A DNA stretch of 64,000 bases. It comes from Paenibacillus sp. RC67 (GTDB taxonomy: Bacteria; Bacillota; Bacilli; Paenibacillales; NBRC-103111). A program made the position numbers and the translations under genes. The notes beneath the pieces are model-generated. The model ran no database searches. It was not told where the DNA came from and saw only the letters and a program-made list of their open reading frames with translations. The stretch lies in assembly GCF_030020805.1 (NCBI RefSeq), contig NZ_CP125098.1, positions 5,107,501-5,171,500 on the forward strand. Direction: 5' to 3'. This document shows, one piece after another, positions 29,542 through 37,715 of the stretch; the stretch's first letter is position 1; each line of letters opens with the position of its first letter.

Positions 29542-29826
29542 CTACGACTTTGTACCAACCGAGAACGTACTGCCGGCATATAAGATGGACTCAAGGATTG
29601 TAGTTGCTTCATTAGCATCCGTACCTTCTATGATTAATTGGATTTCCTCGGTTCTTGGGAATTGGGAGAAGAACAATACCATACCTAGGACTCCCTTGGA
29701 ATTAAATAAATAACCGTCTGATGCAAACGAGACTTGGCTTTGAAATTGATTGGCTGCACTGGCAAACTTAAGGATCTGTCTCAATGAAAATCCGTTAGGA
29801 AACTTATAACTTCGTAAAATCGTCAT
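29542..29826 (-). CDS. HPr-like protein lacking the phosphorylation sites
   Basis: A 94-residue protein that aligns over its whole length with the PTS phosphocarrier HPr (FNSKGVLGMV corresponds to the NxKSIMGVM region; the C-terminal GTDANEA helix also fits). The catalytic histidine position (HARP in HPr, His15) reads SLRQ, and the regulatory Ser46 position is glycine, so it can be neither a phosphocarrier nor a Crh-type co-repressor by the known routes. GGGAGG lies 8 bases before the ATG. It is first in a unit with an MFS transporter and has an attenuator-like leader. Function unknown. Confidence 0.7.
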   Translation of the reverse strand: MTILRSYKFPNGFSLRQILKFASAANQFQSQVSFASDGYLFNSKGVLGMVLFFSQFPRTEEIQLIIEGTDANEATTILESILYAGSTFSVGTKS

Positions 29827-29849
29827 ATCTGGTCCCTCCCTATGAGATT

Positions 29850-29893
29850 AAAAAATAAAAAAGAGATTCAAACCTATAGAATAGGCGAATCTC
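29850..29893 (-). terminator. Intrinsic terminator in the 5' leader (attenuator candidate)
   Basis: GAGATTC/GAATCTC and CCTAT/ATAGG form a two-part stem at 29863-29893, followed on the minus strand by TTTTTTATTTTTT. It lies between the strong promoter at 29949-29977 and the ribosome site of the HPr-like gene, so the gene can only be expressed if termination is overcome. A small CCAG-CTGG hairpin (29893-29904) abuts it. Confidence 0.7.
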
Positions 29894-29918
29894 CAGTAGT
29901 CTGGTCGGTTATTTGATA

Positions 29919-29977
29919 ATTCCAATTGGAATACTATGTAATAAACAAATTATAACCTACTACCCTTTTCAAGTCAA
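29919..29977 (-). promoter_or_regulatory. Strong sigma-A promoter with palindrome, HPr-like/MFS unit
   Basis: -35 TTGACT (29972-29977) and -10 TATAAT (29949-29954) with a 17-bp spacer on the minus strand. A perfect 14-bp palindrome ATTCCAATTGGAAT (29919-29932) lies about 10-23 bases after the expected start of transcription. It could be a repressor operator or a leader hairpin that competes with the terminator. Confidence 0.75.
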
Positions 29978-30076
29978 TGGCATCTGACGTTATGTTCGGT
30001 ACTTCCTCTTCATGCAACAAGGCACTACGGCAGACTGCCTTTCCTTTATAGCGCCAGGCATAAACTCATCGCCTTC

Positions 30077-30107
30077 TCAAAAAGAAAAAAGCTGCTTCTC
30101 AAGCAGC
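30077..30107 (-). terminator. Terminator of the ECF transporter operon
   Basis: GCTGCTT-GAG-AAGCAGC on the minus strand followed by TTTTTTCTTTTT. It lies 29 bases past the ecfT-type stop codon. Confidence 0.85.
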
Positions 30108-30135
30108 GATATACCTGATTAAGAAGCAGCCTTGC

Positions 30136-30927
30136 TTATAGCCAAACCATTAATACCAGTAGCAAGATCGACGACGTCAGCACCGCGTAGTCCTGGAATG
30201 CAAAACGATAGAGGCGGATCGGGGTCCGCCCTTCGTCTCCTGTGTAGCAGCGGGATTCCATGGCTGTCGCCAAATCTTTGGCTCTTACGATGGCCAGAAC
30301 GAACAGAGGTACAAGCATCGGCAGAACTCCGCGAAACCGGGTCAGTACCCCTTTGCGATGAAACCCGCCTCCTCGCGCGGTCTGGGCTTTGCGAATTTTA
30401 TCGAATTCCTCCAACAGCAGCGGAAGAAACCTTAGCGCTATGGAGAACATCATGACGGCTTCGTGAACGGGTACCTTCCACTTTTTCAATCCGCTTAACA
30501 AGAGCTCCAGCCCTTCCGCCAAGATGATGGGCGAGGTAGTTCTGACGACGAGCGACAAGACAATCACAATGCCGAGGATCTGCTCGCACATCAATATGCC
30601 CTTGATGGCCCCTTCGTAGGAAAACTGCAAAGGGCCCCATTGAATCATCCTCTCCCCAGACACCGAAAGCAGCATAGCTTGGTACACCATCGTCGAGGCA
30701 AAAAACAACAGCAGGGAAAGCGCCGTTACTGCCAACACCCGCCATGATAATTTGGCAACTCCCCATAAGACAATCAACAGGACGATCATGAAGCTCTTCA
30801 TACCCAAATTATGGGATGCAAGCAGCCCTATTACGAACAGGACGGCAGCCACGATCTTCATTCGCGGATCCCATTGTTCGAGCCAGGAGTTCTTCTTTTG
30901 ATAAATCAAATAGCTCGCTGCGGCCAT
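30136..30927 (-). CDS. ecfT: ECF transporter transmembrane protein EcfT
   Basis: A 263-residue membrane protein with about five to six helices. The coupling helices carry the Ala-Arg-Gly-type motif AQTARGGG (about 190-197) that contacts the ATPases. It overlaps the upstream ATPase gene by 22 bases and is the last gene of the operon S component, TudS-related protein, EcfA, EcfA', EcfT. With the two ATPases it forms the energising module for uptake of a micronutrient by the S component encoded at 33123. Confidence 0.9.
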   Translation of the reverse strand: MAAASYLIYQKKNSWLEQWDPRMKIVAAVLFVIGLLASHNLGMKSFMIVLLIVLWGVAKLSWRVLAVTALSLLLFFASTMVYQAMLLSVSGERMIQWGPLQFSYEGAIKGILMCEQILGIVIVLSLVVRTTSPIILAEGLELLLSGLKKWKVPVHEAVMMFSIALRFLPLLLEEFDKIRKAQTARGGGFHRKGVLTRFRGVLPMLVPLFVLAIVRAKDLATAMESRCYTGDEGRTPIRLYRFAFQDYAVLTSSILLLVLMVWL

Positions 30928-31829
30928 GATATCCCCTCGCTGTCCGATTTCAATTTGCGTTGAAAAAGCTCCAGGAGCACTGGTGCAACTTCACTGACAT
31001 CCCAAGGACAAGGAATCTCAATTCCGTGAGTGTCCAACACCAGCTGGGCCAGCGCCAGAGCGGTCGGCTGCTCCCAGCCCATCGTATCCAATACGGCCTT
31101 GTCGGATAACAGCACATCAGGCGTTCCTTCAGCTATGAAGCTGCCATCCTTCAATATTAGCATACGGGAGGCGTGCTCCAGCATCTCCTCCAGCTGATGG
31201 CTGACCCACAGAATCGTTGTTCCATGCTCCGCATTCAGCTTATGGAGCATCTCGAAGAGCGCGGTTCTCGATGGATAGTCAAGGCCGGCGGTCGGTTCAT
31301 CGAGAATGATGAGCTCCGGCTCCAGCACGATTACGCCCGCAATGGCTACACGCCGTTTCTCTCCTCCGCTAAGCTCGAATGGACTACGCTCCGCAAAGGT
31401 ATGATAATCAAGACCTACTGCGTTCATAGCCTGCTTGACCTTCCCGTCTTTTTGCTCCGGCGTAAGCCCGCTGTGACGCAGACCGAACGCCACATCTTCC
31501 GCTACGGTGACGGAAAACAGCTGATGTTCGGGATATTGAAAAATAAAGCCGACCCGGTCAAAAAGCTCTGCCCGCTTGGCCGCATATGGATCGATTCCGT
31601 CTATCCGCACACTGCCAAAGCTAGGCTTAAGAAAGCCCTTCAGCAGCTGCATAAAAGTAGATTTGCCCGAACCGGATTTCCCGGCAACCGCCAGCATTTC
31701 TCCACTCTGAATCGTTACGTTAACATGATCCAGTACAAGGGGAAGCTCCGTAACCTTCGTGTTTCTGCGTCGCTTCTTATAGGAGAAAGAAACTTCTGCC
31801 AGCTCGATATTCACAACCATCTCCTCCAT
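30906..31829 (-). CDS. ECF transporter ATPase (EcfA2-like)
   Basis: A 307-residue ABC ATPase. Walker A is GKSGSGKST (about 49-57), the Q-loop is FQYPEHQLF, the signature LSGGE, and Walker B LIILDEPTAGLD, with a switch histidine in WVSHQ. All catalytic residues are present. It overlaps both flanking genes (EcfA1-like by 19 bases and EcfT by 22), so the subunits are translated together. The C-terminus is about 20 residues longer than usual. Confidence 0.92.
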   Translation of the reverse strand: MEEMVVNIELAEVSFSYKKRRRNTKVTELPLVLDHVNVTIQSGEMLAVAGKSGSGKSTFMQLLKGFLKPSFGSVRIDGIDPYAAKRAELFDRVGFIFQYPEHQLFSVTVAEDVAFGLRHSGLTPEQKDGKVKQAMNAVGLDYHTFAERSPFELSGGEKRRVAIAGVIVLEPELIILDEPTAGLDYPSRTALFEMLHKLNAEHGTTILWVSHQLEEMLEHASRMLILKDGSFIAEGTPDVLLSDKAVLDTMGWEQPTALALAQLVLDTHGIEIPCPWDVSEVAPVLLELFQRKLKSDSEGISWPQRAI

Positions 31830-32623
31830 TCTTCCAGGCTAGGAGAAGCCGAGATTGGAATGCTCGCCTTGCGCAAAGACAATGCAAGGCTCCTCTCGAA
31901 GGGAAGCTCCAGACCGCACGCCTCCAGCAGCTCGCCCTCCTGCAGCAGTTGTTCGGGTTTGCCTGTTGCCCGGACACGCCCTTTTTCAAACAATACCAGC
32001 CTGTCGGCGTCTACTACTTCCTCCAAATGATGCGTAATGTAAATGACCGCAAACGGATGCGCGCGGCGAGCTGAATGCAGAATGTCGACGAACTGTCTTC
32101 TGGCGATAGGATCGAGCATGGAGGTCGATTCATCGAGAATCAAGTAACGCGGAGAGAGCGCCAGAACGGACGCCAATGCTAGTTTCTGCTTTTCGCCTCC
32201 CGACAAGTGCGCTACGAGCCGGTCCTCATCCACAGGCAAATTCACGAGCTGAAGCGCCCATTCCATGCGTGCCTGGATATCTTGCTGCGGCCAGCCGATA
32301 TTGGATAACCCAAACGCGATATCCTCCCCAACCGTAACTCCGACCTGTTGATTTTCCGGATTCTGAAATACAATTTGCACGGCACGGCGAATGGCGGAGA
32401 TCCCTACTGGATCGGTCGTACTTATGCCGTCAACCGTAATGTCTCCCTTCGTCGGCCACTCGATCCCGTTCAGCAGCTTCGATAAAGAAGATTTGCCGGA
32501 GCCGTTAGGCCCCAGCAATGCAATGAATTCGTTCGGAGCGATATCGAGATCGATGTCCCGCAGAGCCCATTCATTCGACTCCGCCCCGAAGTAAGAAAAC
32601 GAAACGTCTCGAATCGATATCAT
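31811..32623 (-). CDS. ECF transporter ATPase (EcfA1-like)
   Basis: A 270-residue ABC ATPase: Walker A GPNGSGKSS (about 38-46), Q-loop FQNPENQQ, signature LSGGE, Walker B LILDESTSMLD and switch histidine in ITHH. The Walker B region has S where most have P after DE (DES), a known variant in EcfA1 proteins. It pairs with the overlapping downstream ATPase to form the heterodimer of a group II or dedicated ECF transporter. It starts 18 bases after the TudS-related gene. Confidence 0.92.
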   Translation of the reverse strand: MISIRDVSFSYFGAESNEWALRDIDLDIAPNEFIALLGPNGSGKSSLSKLLNGIEWPTKGDITVDGISTTDPVGISAIRRAVQIVFQNPENQQVGVTVGEDIAFGLSNIGWPQQDIQARMEWALQLVNLPVDEDRLVAHLSGGEKQKLALASVLALSPRYLILDESTSMLDPIARRQFVDILHSARRAHPFAVIYITHHLEEVVDADRLVLFEKGRVRATGKPEQLLQEGELLEACGLELPFERSLALSLRKASIPISASPSLEEWRRWL

Positions 32624-32641
32624 CGGTTTTCTCGCTCCCCT

Positions 32642-33136
32642 CTACCCGTTCGATACGGCACTGGTTGAACCGAATACGCTTTTCGCATCATGTGGATCAA
32701 AGGTGCCGTCTTCCGTGTTCGGAATTTGCCAGAAGAAATCGATATGAACGCCTTCTTCTGAAGCGAGGGCCAGCAGGTCCTGCATAAATACGCCTTTGCC
32801 CGGATCGCATGAAGGGCTGCCTGATATGCCAAGCCCTCCGACGATCTCGTAGCCGTGATCCTGATACACCTTCAACTGCTCGATGACTGGAGCCAGGATG
32901 CGCCGATTATGAGCATGGAACTCAGGTGTGTCATATTCCTCCACCGTCATTGGCGGACGTTCCGGCCCAAGGAAGGTAAACTCAGGGCATGGCAGCTGTA
33001 CGATCCCATACCCTTGTTCATCGGACCATTCTACAGCCGCCTTCATGATTCCCGGACTTCTGGCTTCATGTGACACGACGGCATTTTGATTCAACACGCA
33101 ATGGGACGCTACGATGATTTTTTTACTTCGCTTCAT
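32642..33136 (-). CDS. TudS-related putative desulfidase (CD3072-like)
   Basis: A 164-residue protein related to TudS/DUF523 thiouracil desulfidases. Three separated cysteines match the [4Fe-4S] ligand pattern of that family: SHCVLNQN (C13), QLPCPEF (C50) and SPSC (about C109). It overlaps the S-component gene by 14 bases and lies in the middle of an ECF uptake operon, so it probably acts on the imported compound. A conserved pairing of a TudS-related protein with an ECF S component is known from Clostridioides (CD3072/CD3073 families). Removal of sulfur from a thio-modified base or nucleoside is the inference; the substrate is unknown. Confidence 0.75.
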   Translation of the reverse strand: MKRSKKIIVASHCVLNQNAVVSHEARSPGIMKAAVEWSDEQGYGIVQLPCPEFTFLGPERPPMTVEEYDTPEFHAHNRRILAPVIEQLKVYQDHGYEIVGGLGISGSPSCDPGKGVFMQDLLALASEEGVHIDFFWQIPNTEDGTFDPHDAKSVFGSTSAVSNG

Positions 33137-33716
33137 GAGATACCCCTCGCTTCGGCAAAGAACGTCCGGAACGGCCGAGCAGCGATTGCGGAATTCCTTT
33201 TATAATGTAATAAACGAGAATAGCGGACAAAATTTTATCAATCAAATTATCGAACAACCTCGGCAGGAAGGCCGCGGTGAACACACTCGACCCCGTTTGC
33301 TTCAGCCACAAGACTGCAATATCCTGCGCTCCACCGGTCAATCCCCCGAAGACGCCGATCGCAATGACACTCCCTACAGCCGGGCACACAATACCCAGAA
33401 TAATACCGGCAATCACTGAGGAAGAGAGGGTAAAGCCCCGCTTCACGGAAATCCAGCCGACAACCAGACCGACAATCGCGTTCACGACGGCAAATGGAAT
33501 TGATGTATAAGATTTCGTTACACCGAGCACCAGGTTAGTGAGAATGCCCACCATCATCCCCCATAACGGACCAAACAAAGCTGACATAAATATGGTTCCT
33601 ACTGTATCCAGAAACAAAAACGGAATTTTCAAGCTGCCAACAACGGTACCGGCAATCACATTGATCGCGACCGCCAGAGCACCTAACGTAATAATGACTG
33701 TTTTTTGGTTTCTCAT
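33123..33716 (-). CDS. ECF transporter substrate-binding (S) component
   Basis: A 197-residue, six-helix membrane protein of the ECF S-component class (CD3073-like/COG4720-like). The N-terminal helix has the small-residue face that binds EcfT (ALAVAINVIAG). CGGAGG lies 8 bases before the ATG. It is first in the five-gene operon with a TudS-related enzyme and the complete ECF module, so this operon encodes a dedicated transporter. The ligand is not known; the neighbour suggests a sulfur-containing pyrimidine-like compound. Confidence 0.85.
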   Translation of the reverse strand: MRNQKTVIITLGALAVAINVIAGTVVGSLKIPFLFLDTVGTIFMSALFGPLWGMMVGILTNLVLGVTKSYTSIPFAVVNAIVGLVVGWISVKRGFTLSSSVIAGIILGIVCPAVGSVIAIGVFGGLTGGAQDIAVLWLKQTGSSVFTAAFLPRLFDNLIDKILSAILVYYIIKGIPQSLLGRSGRSLPKRGVSHEAK

Positions 33717-33943
33717 GCCAAACTACCTCCGAGGATTCAAGAATAAAAACATGCCTTTCTTAACAGAAAGATCGCGCTTTATAAGCGAATCCGAATTCCC
33801 CCTTTGTACATAAACGAGGCAACATATTGGCGCCTTACGAATGTTCCCTACCGACGAATATAATTCCTAGTAAAGTTATAGTATAACTTGTAAATAATTT
33901 AATGAGTTTTTGCCTATTAGTCAATAGCCTTTCCACGAAATCG
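33717..33943 (-). promoter_or_regulatory. Leader and operator region of the ECF operon
   Basis: This stretch holds no gene. A perfect palindrome AAGTTATA-G-TATAACTT lies at 33873-33889 and is a good operator candidate. Between it and the start codon are two small stem-loops on the minus strand, CGCTT/AAGCG (33774-33786) and CTTTCT/AGAAAG (33755-33770), the second followed by a short T-run. I do not recognise a known riboswitch. The -10/-35 cannot be fixed with confidence. Confidence 0.4.
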
Positions 33944-34054
33944 GACATTTTGTCAAGAAGAAAAAAAGAACGTCCTCTCTTCGCTGCAATGAGGAATTAT
34001 AATGCTCCCATAGTCTGAGACACAGGAGAGCGAAAAATAAGTTATACTAAAACC

Positions 34055-34291
34055 ATGGAAAAACGAAATCGATACACCCCAGAGTTTAAAACGAAAGTTG
34101 TGCTGGAGGTACTGCGGGAAGAGCAGACCGTGAACGAAATAGCCGGTAAGTATGAAATTAGCCCTGTGATGATCAGTCGTTGGAAAAGCGAGTTTCTGGG
34201 AAAAGCAGCTACAGTGTTTGAGAAAGGACCGAGCGAAGCAGAAAAATTAAAAAAGAATACGAGAACAAACAGGAACATCTGGAAAAGCTAG
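34055..34291 (+). CDS. IS3-family OrfA, disrupted or frameshift-dependent
   Basis: A 78-residue product that starts as a normal OrfA (helix-turn-helix TVNEIAGKYEISPVMISRWK) but leaves the expected frame at residue 67. From 34255 the -1 frame continues the typical OrfA leucine zipper and ends WLKKKSGFK at a TAA near 34345. The switch point is A-AAA-AAG (34249-34255) in the phase used for programmed -1 frameshifting in IS3 elements. Either the ribosome slips here or one A of a seven-base run was lost. Confidence 0.7.
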   Translation: MEKRNRYTPEFKTKVVLEVLREEQTVNEIAGKYEISPVMISRWKSEFLGKAATVFEKGPSEAEKLKKNTRTNRNIWKS

Positions 34292-34306
34292 TCGGTCAAC
34301 TTACGG

Positions 34307-35188
34307 TTGAAATCGATTGGCTCAAAAAAAAATCTGGATTTAAATAAGCCGTTAAGAGAGCGTCAAGGTATGGTGGAACGTGATCATCCAACCATCAGTA
34401 TCATGAGGCAAGCTGAACTACTGACGGTAAATCGTACGAGCGTGTATCGCCCTTTTGTGGACAAAAGCCCGACTGAAGAAAATGTACAGATCATGCATCG
34501 AATCGATGCGCTCCCTTTTTTCGGCTACCGACGAATGACGAAGGCGCTTCAGGATCAGGGCTTATGGGTAAATCGGAAGCGTGTGAGGCGTCTTATGCGA
34601 TTGATGAGACTGGAGGCTATCTATCCGAAGCCAAACTTGAGTAAGCGTCTGCATGCTACCTACTGTCGTCCTTACCTGCTACGAGGTCTCGTTATTGATC
34701 GTCCTAACCAGGTATGGGGGATTGACATCACATATATTCGGATGGGCAAGGGTTTCATGTACCTCTTCAACATCATCGATTGGTACAGCCGCAAGGTCAT
34801 CGATTATGAGCTCTCCAATACGCTGGAGAAGGGTTTTGTTTTCACCTGCCTAAAAAGGGCCTTCAAGCGCTGCAAACCCCAGGTTCTAAACAGCGATCAG
34901 GGCTCTCATTTTACCAACGCATCCTATCTGGAACTGCTGGAGAAAGAGGGCATTCAGATCTCAATGGACGGTAAAGGACGAGCTACGGACAATAGTCGCA
35001 CAGAGCGATATTTTAGAGCTTTAAAGTACGAATGCATCTTTCTACATGAGTTTGAAACTCCACGAGCGCTACGAGAAGGCATTGATCGTTATGTCCAATT
35101 TTACAATAACGAACGCCCCCATCAAGCCCTTGATTATGCGAAACCTGAGCGCATCTATACCGATTGTTTGATTGCTAAGGCTTCATAA
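34307..35188 (+). CDS. IS3-family transposase OrfB (DDE integrase core)
   Basis: A 293-residue reading frame from a TTG; the first good start is ATG 34370. The catalytic triad is intact: D in WGIDITYI, D in LNSDQG and E in RTERYFR, with the family ending YNNERPHQALDY. In IS3 elements the active enzyme is an OrfAB fusion made by frameshifting. Here OrfB is in the same frame as the first part of OrfA but not with its C-terminal part, so the origin of a full fusion is unclear. Confidence 0.9.
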   Translation: MKSIGSKKNLDLNKPLRERQGMVERDHPTISIMRQAELLTVNRTSVYRPFVDKSPTEENVQIMHRIDALPFFGYRRMTKALQDQGLWVNRKRVRRLMRLMRLEAIYPKPNLSKRLHATYCRPYLLRGLVIDRPNQVWGIDITYIRMGKGFMYLFNIIDWYSRKVIDYELSNTLEKGFVFTCLKRAFKRCKPQVLNSDQGSHFTNASYLELLEKEGIQISMDGKGRATDNSRTERYFRALKYECIFLHEFETPRALREGIDRYVQFYNNERPHQALDYAKPERIYTDCLIAKAS

Positions 35189-35485
35189 AAGTTTAAAATT
35201 CAACCCATTTCAAGCAGAGGAGGAATTAACTTATTTCCTTTCCAAAAGTGTCTTGACAATGGGGGGCATTACAAATCGCCACAGAACAACCTAAGTACCT
35301 CTTCATTTAAGAGAGAAATATGGATTTCACTCCAATTAGGGATAAATTCGTTCAGTCCGCTCTTTTTTTCCTACATTACAAGGATTATCTAATAGATTAA
35401 GAGAATGTATAGGAATCAACTATCCAAAATATAGTTAATTTGGGACCTCATCTCAATAAAATACGATATAAGATTGGAGGGTACC
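35189..35485. other. IS right end and upstream region of the Lgt-like gene
   Basis: The first 80 bases are the IS right end. The remaining ~200 bases are A/T-rich non-coding sequence in front of the Lgt-like gene. I see no certain promoter hexamers. The IS may have separated the next genes from older upstream sequence. Confidence 0.4.
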
Positions 35486-36301
35486 ATGACTTTCCCCATT
35501 TGGATCAACCTTGGATTTATACAGCTTCATCCCCATATGGTTTTTGAAGCATTGGCTTATTTTATTGGCTTTCGAGTGTACCTATATACTCGCAGCAAGA
35601 GCAAAATTCCGGCTGAACAGGGCATATGGGTGATTGTAGGAGCGATCTTAGGCGCTGCTATCGGCTCTAAAGTGCTATATTGGCTGGAAGATCCTCTGAA
35701 AACTTTAGAAAACTGGAACAGTTATACTTACTTAATGGAAGGAAAAACGATTGTCGGAGGGCTGCTAGGCGGGTTGATTGGTGTGGAGTGGGTCAAGAAG
35801 CGCGTCGGTATTACTCGCTCAACTGGAGATGATATGGCACTGCCGATAATATTGGGTATGGCGATTGGACGTATCGGCTGTTTTATGACAGGGCTTGATG
35901 ACCATACCTATGGCACTCCTACTTCTTGGATTACAGGCGTCGATTTTGGTGATGGCATTCCCCGTCATCCTACTCAGCTCTATGAAGTCGTTTTCTTATT
36001 GCTGCTTGGCGGCTCTCTGCTTATTTGGAAATACAAGAATAGAGTGCGAACGCCGCAATCATCATTCACCTCCAGGACTATACCTGACGGAGCTCTGTTT
36101 CAACTGTTCATGACAGGATATTTGTTGTTTCGCTTGTTCATCGATTTCATCAAGCCGACGCTCCACCCTTTTGTCGGGTTAAACAATATTCAGTTATCTT
36201 GTCTCGCGGGCTTGATCTATTACATCACTTTAATGAGTAAATGGATTGGCAAATCACATAGCATACCTAAGGAGGAATATCGTAATGTCAACCAAGAATA
36301 G
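35486..36301 (+). CDS. Lgt-like prolipoprotein diacylglyceryl transferase family protein
   Basis: A 271-residue polytopic membrane protein starting at ATG 35486 (GGAGG five bases upstream). It has the Lgt architecture, including RHPTQLYE (about 168-175) and a GRIGCF signature (about 132-137). Two features differ from true Lgt: the catalytic-histidine HGG motif reads VGGLLGG, and the GNF-N part of the signature reads GCFMTG. It may therefore handle phospholipid or prenyl-like tails without transferring diacylglyceryl to lipoproteins. It overlaps the radical SAM gene by 17 bases, so their products are made together. Confidence 0.82.
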   Translation: MTFPIWINLGFIQLHPHMVFEALAYFIGFRVYLYTRSKSKIPAEQGIWVIVGAILGAAIGSKVLYWLEDPLKTLENWNSYTYLMEGKTIVGGLLGGLIGVEWVKKRVGITRSTGDDMALPIILGMAIGRIGCFMTGLDDHTYGTPTSWITGVDFGDGIPRHPTQLYEVVFLLLLGGSLLIWKYKNRVRTPQSSFTSRTIPDGALFQLFMTGYLLFRLFIDFIKPTLHPFVGLNNIQLSCLAGLIYYITLMSKWIGKSHSIPKEEYRNVNQE

Positions 36302-37715
36302 ACCTTATATTTTCTATGAGCTTACGAACAGCATTTGCTCCCAGTGCCTGCGAAAGGTGGAAGCTAAGGTTATCATTGAGGATGATCAAGTGTTCCTGCT
36401 CAAGTATTGCGGGAAGCACGGCCGCGAGAAAGTCTTAATCGCCAATGATGCAGCCTATTACAAGAAATGCCGCGAGTTTCTAAAGCCCGCAGAAATGCCC
36501 CAACATTGGAACACACCGATCCGCTACGGCTGTCCTTATGATTGCGGGCTATGCCCGGACCATGAGCAGCACAGCTGCCTGACCTTGATCGAGGTCACAG
36601 ATCGATGTAATCTCCAGTGCCCCATCTGCTATGCGGAGTCTTCACCTCAGCGGGAAACGTGGCGATCTCTAGAGCAGATAGAGAAGATGCTTGATGCGAT
36701 CGTCCGAAACGAGGGTGAACCGGATATTGTGCAAATTAGCGGCGGAGAGCCAACCATCCATCCCCAATTTTTTGACATACTCGACCTCGCCAAAAGCAAG
36801 CCGATCAAGCACATTATGGTTAACACCAACGGCATCAAAATCGCCCATGACCGGGAATTTGCAAAAAAATTAGCAGGCTATATGCCTGGATTTGAAATAT
36901 ACTTACAGTTCGACAGCTTTCAGGAAGAAGCATTACGGGAGCTGCGAGGTGCGGATTTACGGGACATACGAAGGCGGGCCTTGGAGCATTTGAATGAATT
37001 CAACATCTCAACCACCTTAGTCGTTACTCTGAAAAAAGGGTTGAACGATCATGAGATCGGAGACATCATTCAGTTCGGTCTGAAGCAGCCCGCAGTGCGC
37101 GGGGTTACATTCCAGCCTATTCAAGCTGCAGGACGTTTGGAGGAATACGATCCGGCTAAGGATCGCTTGACGCTAAGCGAGGTAAGGCAGCGTATTATCG
37201 AGCAATCCGGTGTTTTCCGTGCTGAGGATGTAATCCCTGTTCCGTGCCATCCGGACTGTCTGGCGATGGGTTATGCTCTTAAGCTCGGAGATGAAGTGCT
37301 GCCGCTTACGGGTCTTATGGACCCGCAGATTTTATTAGAAGGCGGCCGCAACACCATCGTATTCGAACAGGATCAAACGCTCAAGTCGAAAATTTTCGAG
37401 CTATTCTCGACAGCCCATTCACCAATCTCTTCAGCGCTTTCGCTTAAAAGCCTATTGTGCTGTTTGCCAATGGTCGCCGTTCCAGAGAATATCAGTTACG
37501 ATAACGTATTCCGCGTCATTATCATGCAGTTTTTGGACCCCTACAATTTTGATGTGCGATCCGTCAAAAAATCTTGTGTCCATATCGTGCATCCCGATGG
37601 AAGAATCATCCCGTTTGACACATATAATATGTTCTATCGGGGAGAACAGGAGCGGAAGCTGGCTGAGCTCCGCGCTGAATTTGACTTACAGGCAGGAGGT
37701 GTAGCCCATGAGTGA
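36285..37715 (+). CDS. COG1964-type radical SAM protein (tetraether-synthase-like family)
   Basis: A 476-residue protein from ATG 36285 (AAGGAGG at 8 bases). Cysteine groups in order: C18/C21 with C42/H45 (a small metal site), C83/C87/C90/C98 in CPYDCGLCPDHEQHSC, then the SAM-cluster motif CNLQCPIC (C108/C112/C115), GGEP near residue 150 and a PCHPDC pair later. The C-terminal block VKKSCVHIVHPDGRIIPF is typical of COG1964 (MJ0619-like). That family includes the archaeal tetraether lipid synthase Tes, which carries several extra metal sites. Overlap with an Lgt-like gene and a small membrane protein suggests a lipid substrate. Function here is inferred. Confidence 0.85.
   Translation: MSTKNRPYIFYELTNSICSQCLRKVEAKVIIEDDQVFLLKYCGKHGREKVLIANDAAYYKKCREFLKPAEMPQHWNTPIRYGCPYDCGLCPDHEQHSCLTLIEVTDRCNLQCPICYAESSPQRETWRSLEQIEKMLDAIVRNEGEPDIVQISGGEPTIHPQFFDILDLAKSKPIKHIMVNTNGIKIAHDREFAKKLAGYMPGFEIYLQFDSFQEEALRELRGADLRDIRRRALEHLNEFNISTTLVVTLKKGLNDHEIGDIIQFGLKQPAVRGVTFQPIQAAGRLEEYDPAKDRLTLSEVRQRIIEQSGVFRAEDVIPVPCHPDCLAMGYALKLGDEVLPLTGLMDPQILLEGGRNTIVFEQDQTLKSKIFELFSTAHSPISSALSLKSLLCCLPMVAVPENISYDNVFRVIIMQFLDPYNFDVRSVKKSCVHIVHPDGRIIPFDTYNMFYRGEQERKLAELRAEFDLQAGGVAHE

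Larger units (their letters stand above)
33945..35268 (+). mobile_element. IS3-family insertion sequence (IS150-like)
   Basis: An element with orfA-like and orfB-like transposase genes. The right end GTCTTGACAATGGGGGGCA (35250-35268) is the inverse of a left-end stretch ACATTTTGTCAAGA (about 33945-33958) with mismatches, so the left boundary is only approximate. Target duplications could not be recognised. It separates the ECF operon from the Lgt-like/radical SAM genes. Confidence 0.75.

Noticed and set aside
33717..33943. Possible riboswitch before the ECF operon
   Set aside because: I compared the leader with the conserved cores of TPP, purine, preQ1 and T-box elements as I know them and saw no match; only small hairpins and a palindrome remain.
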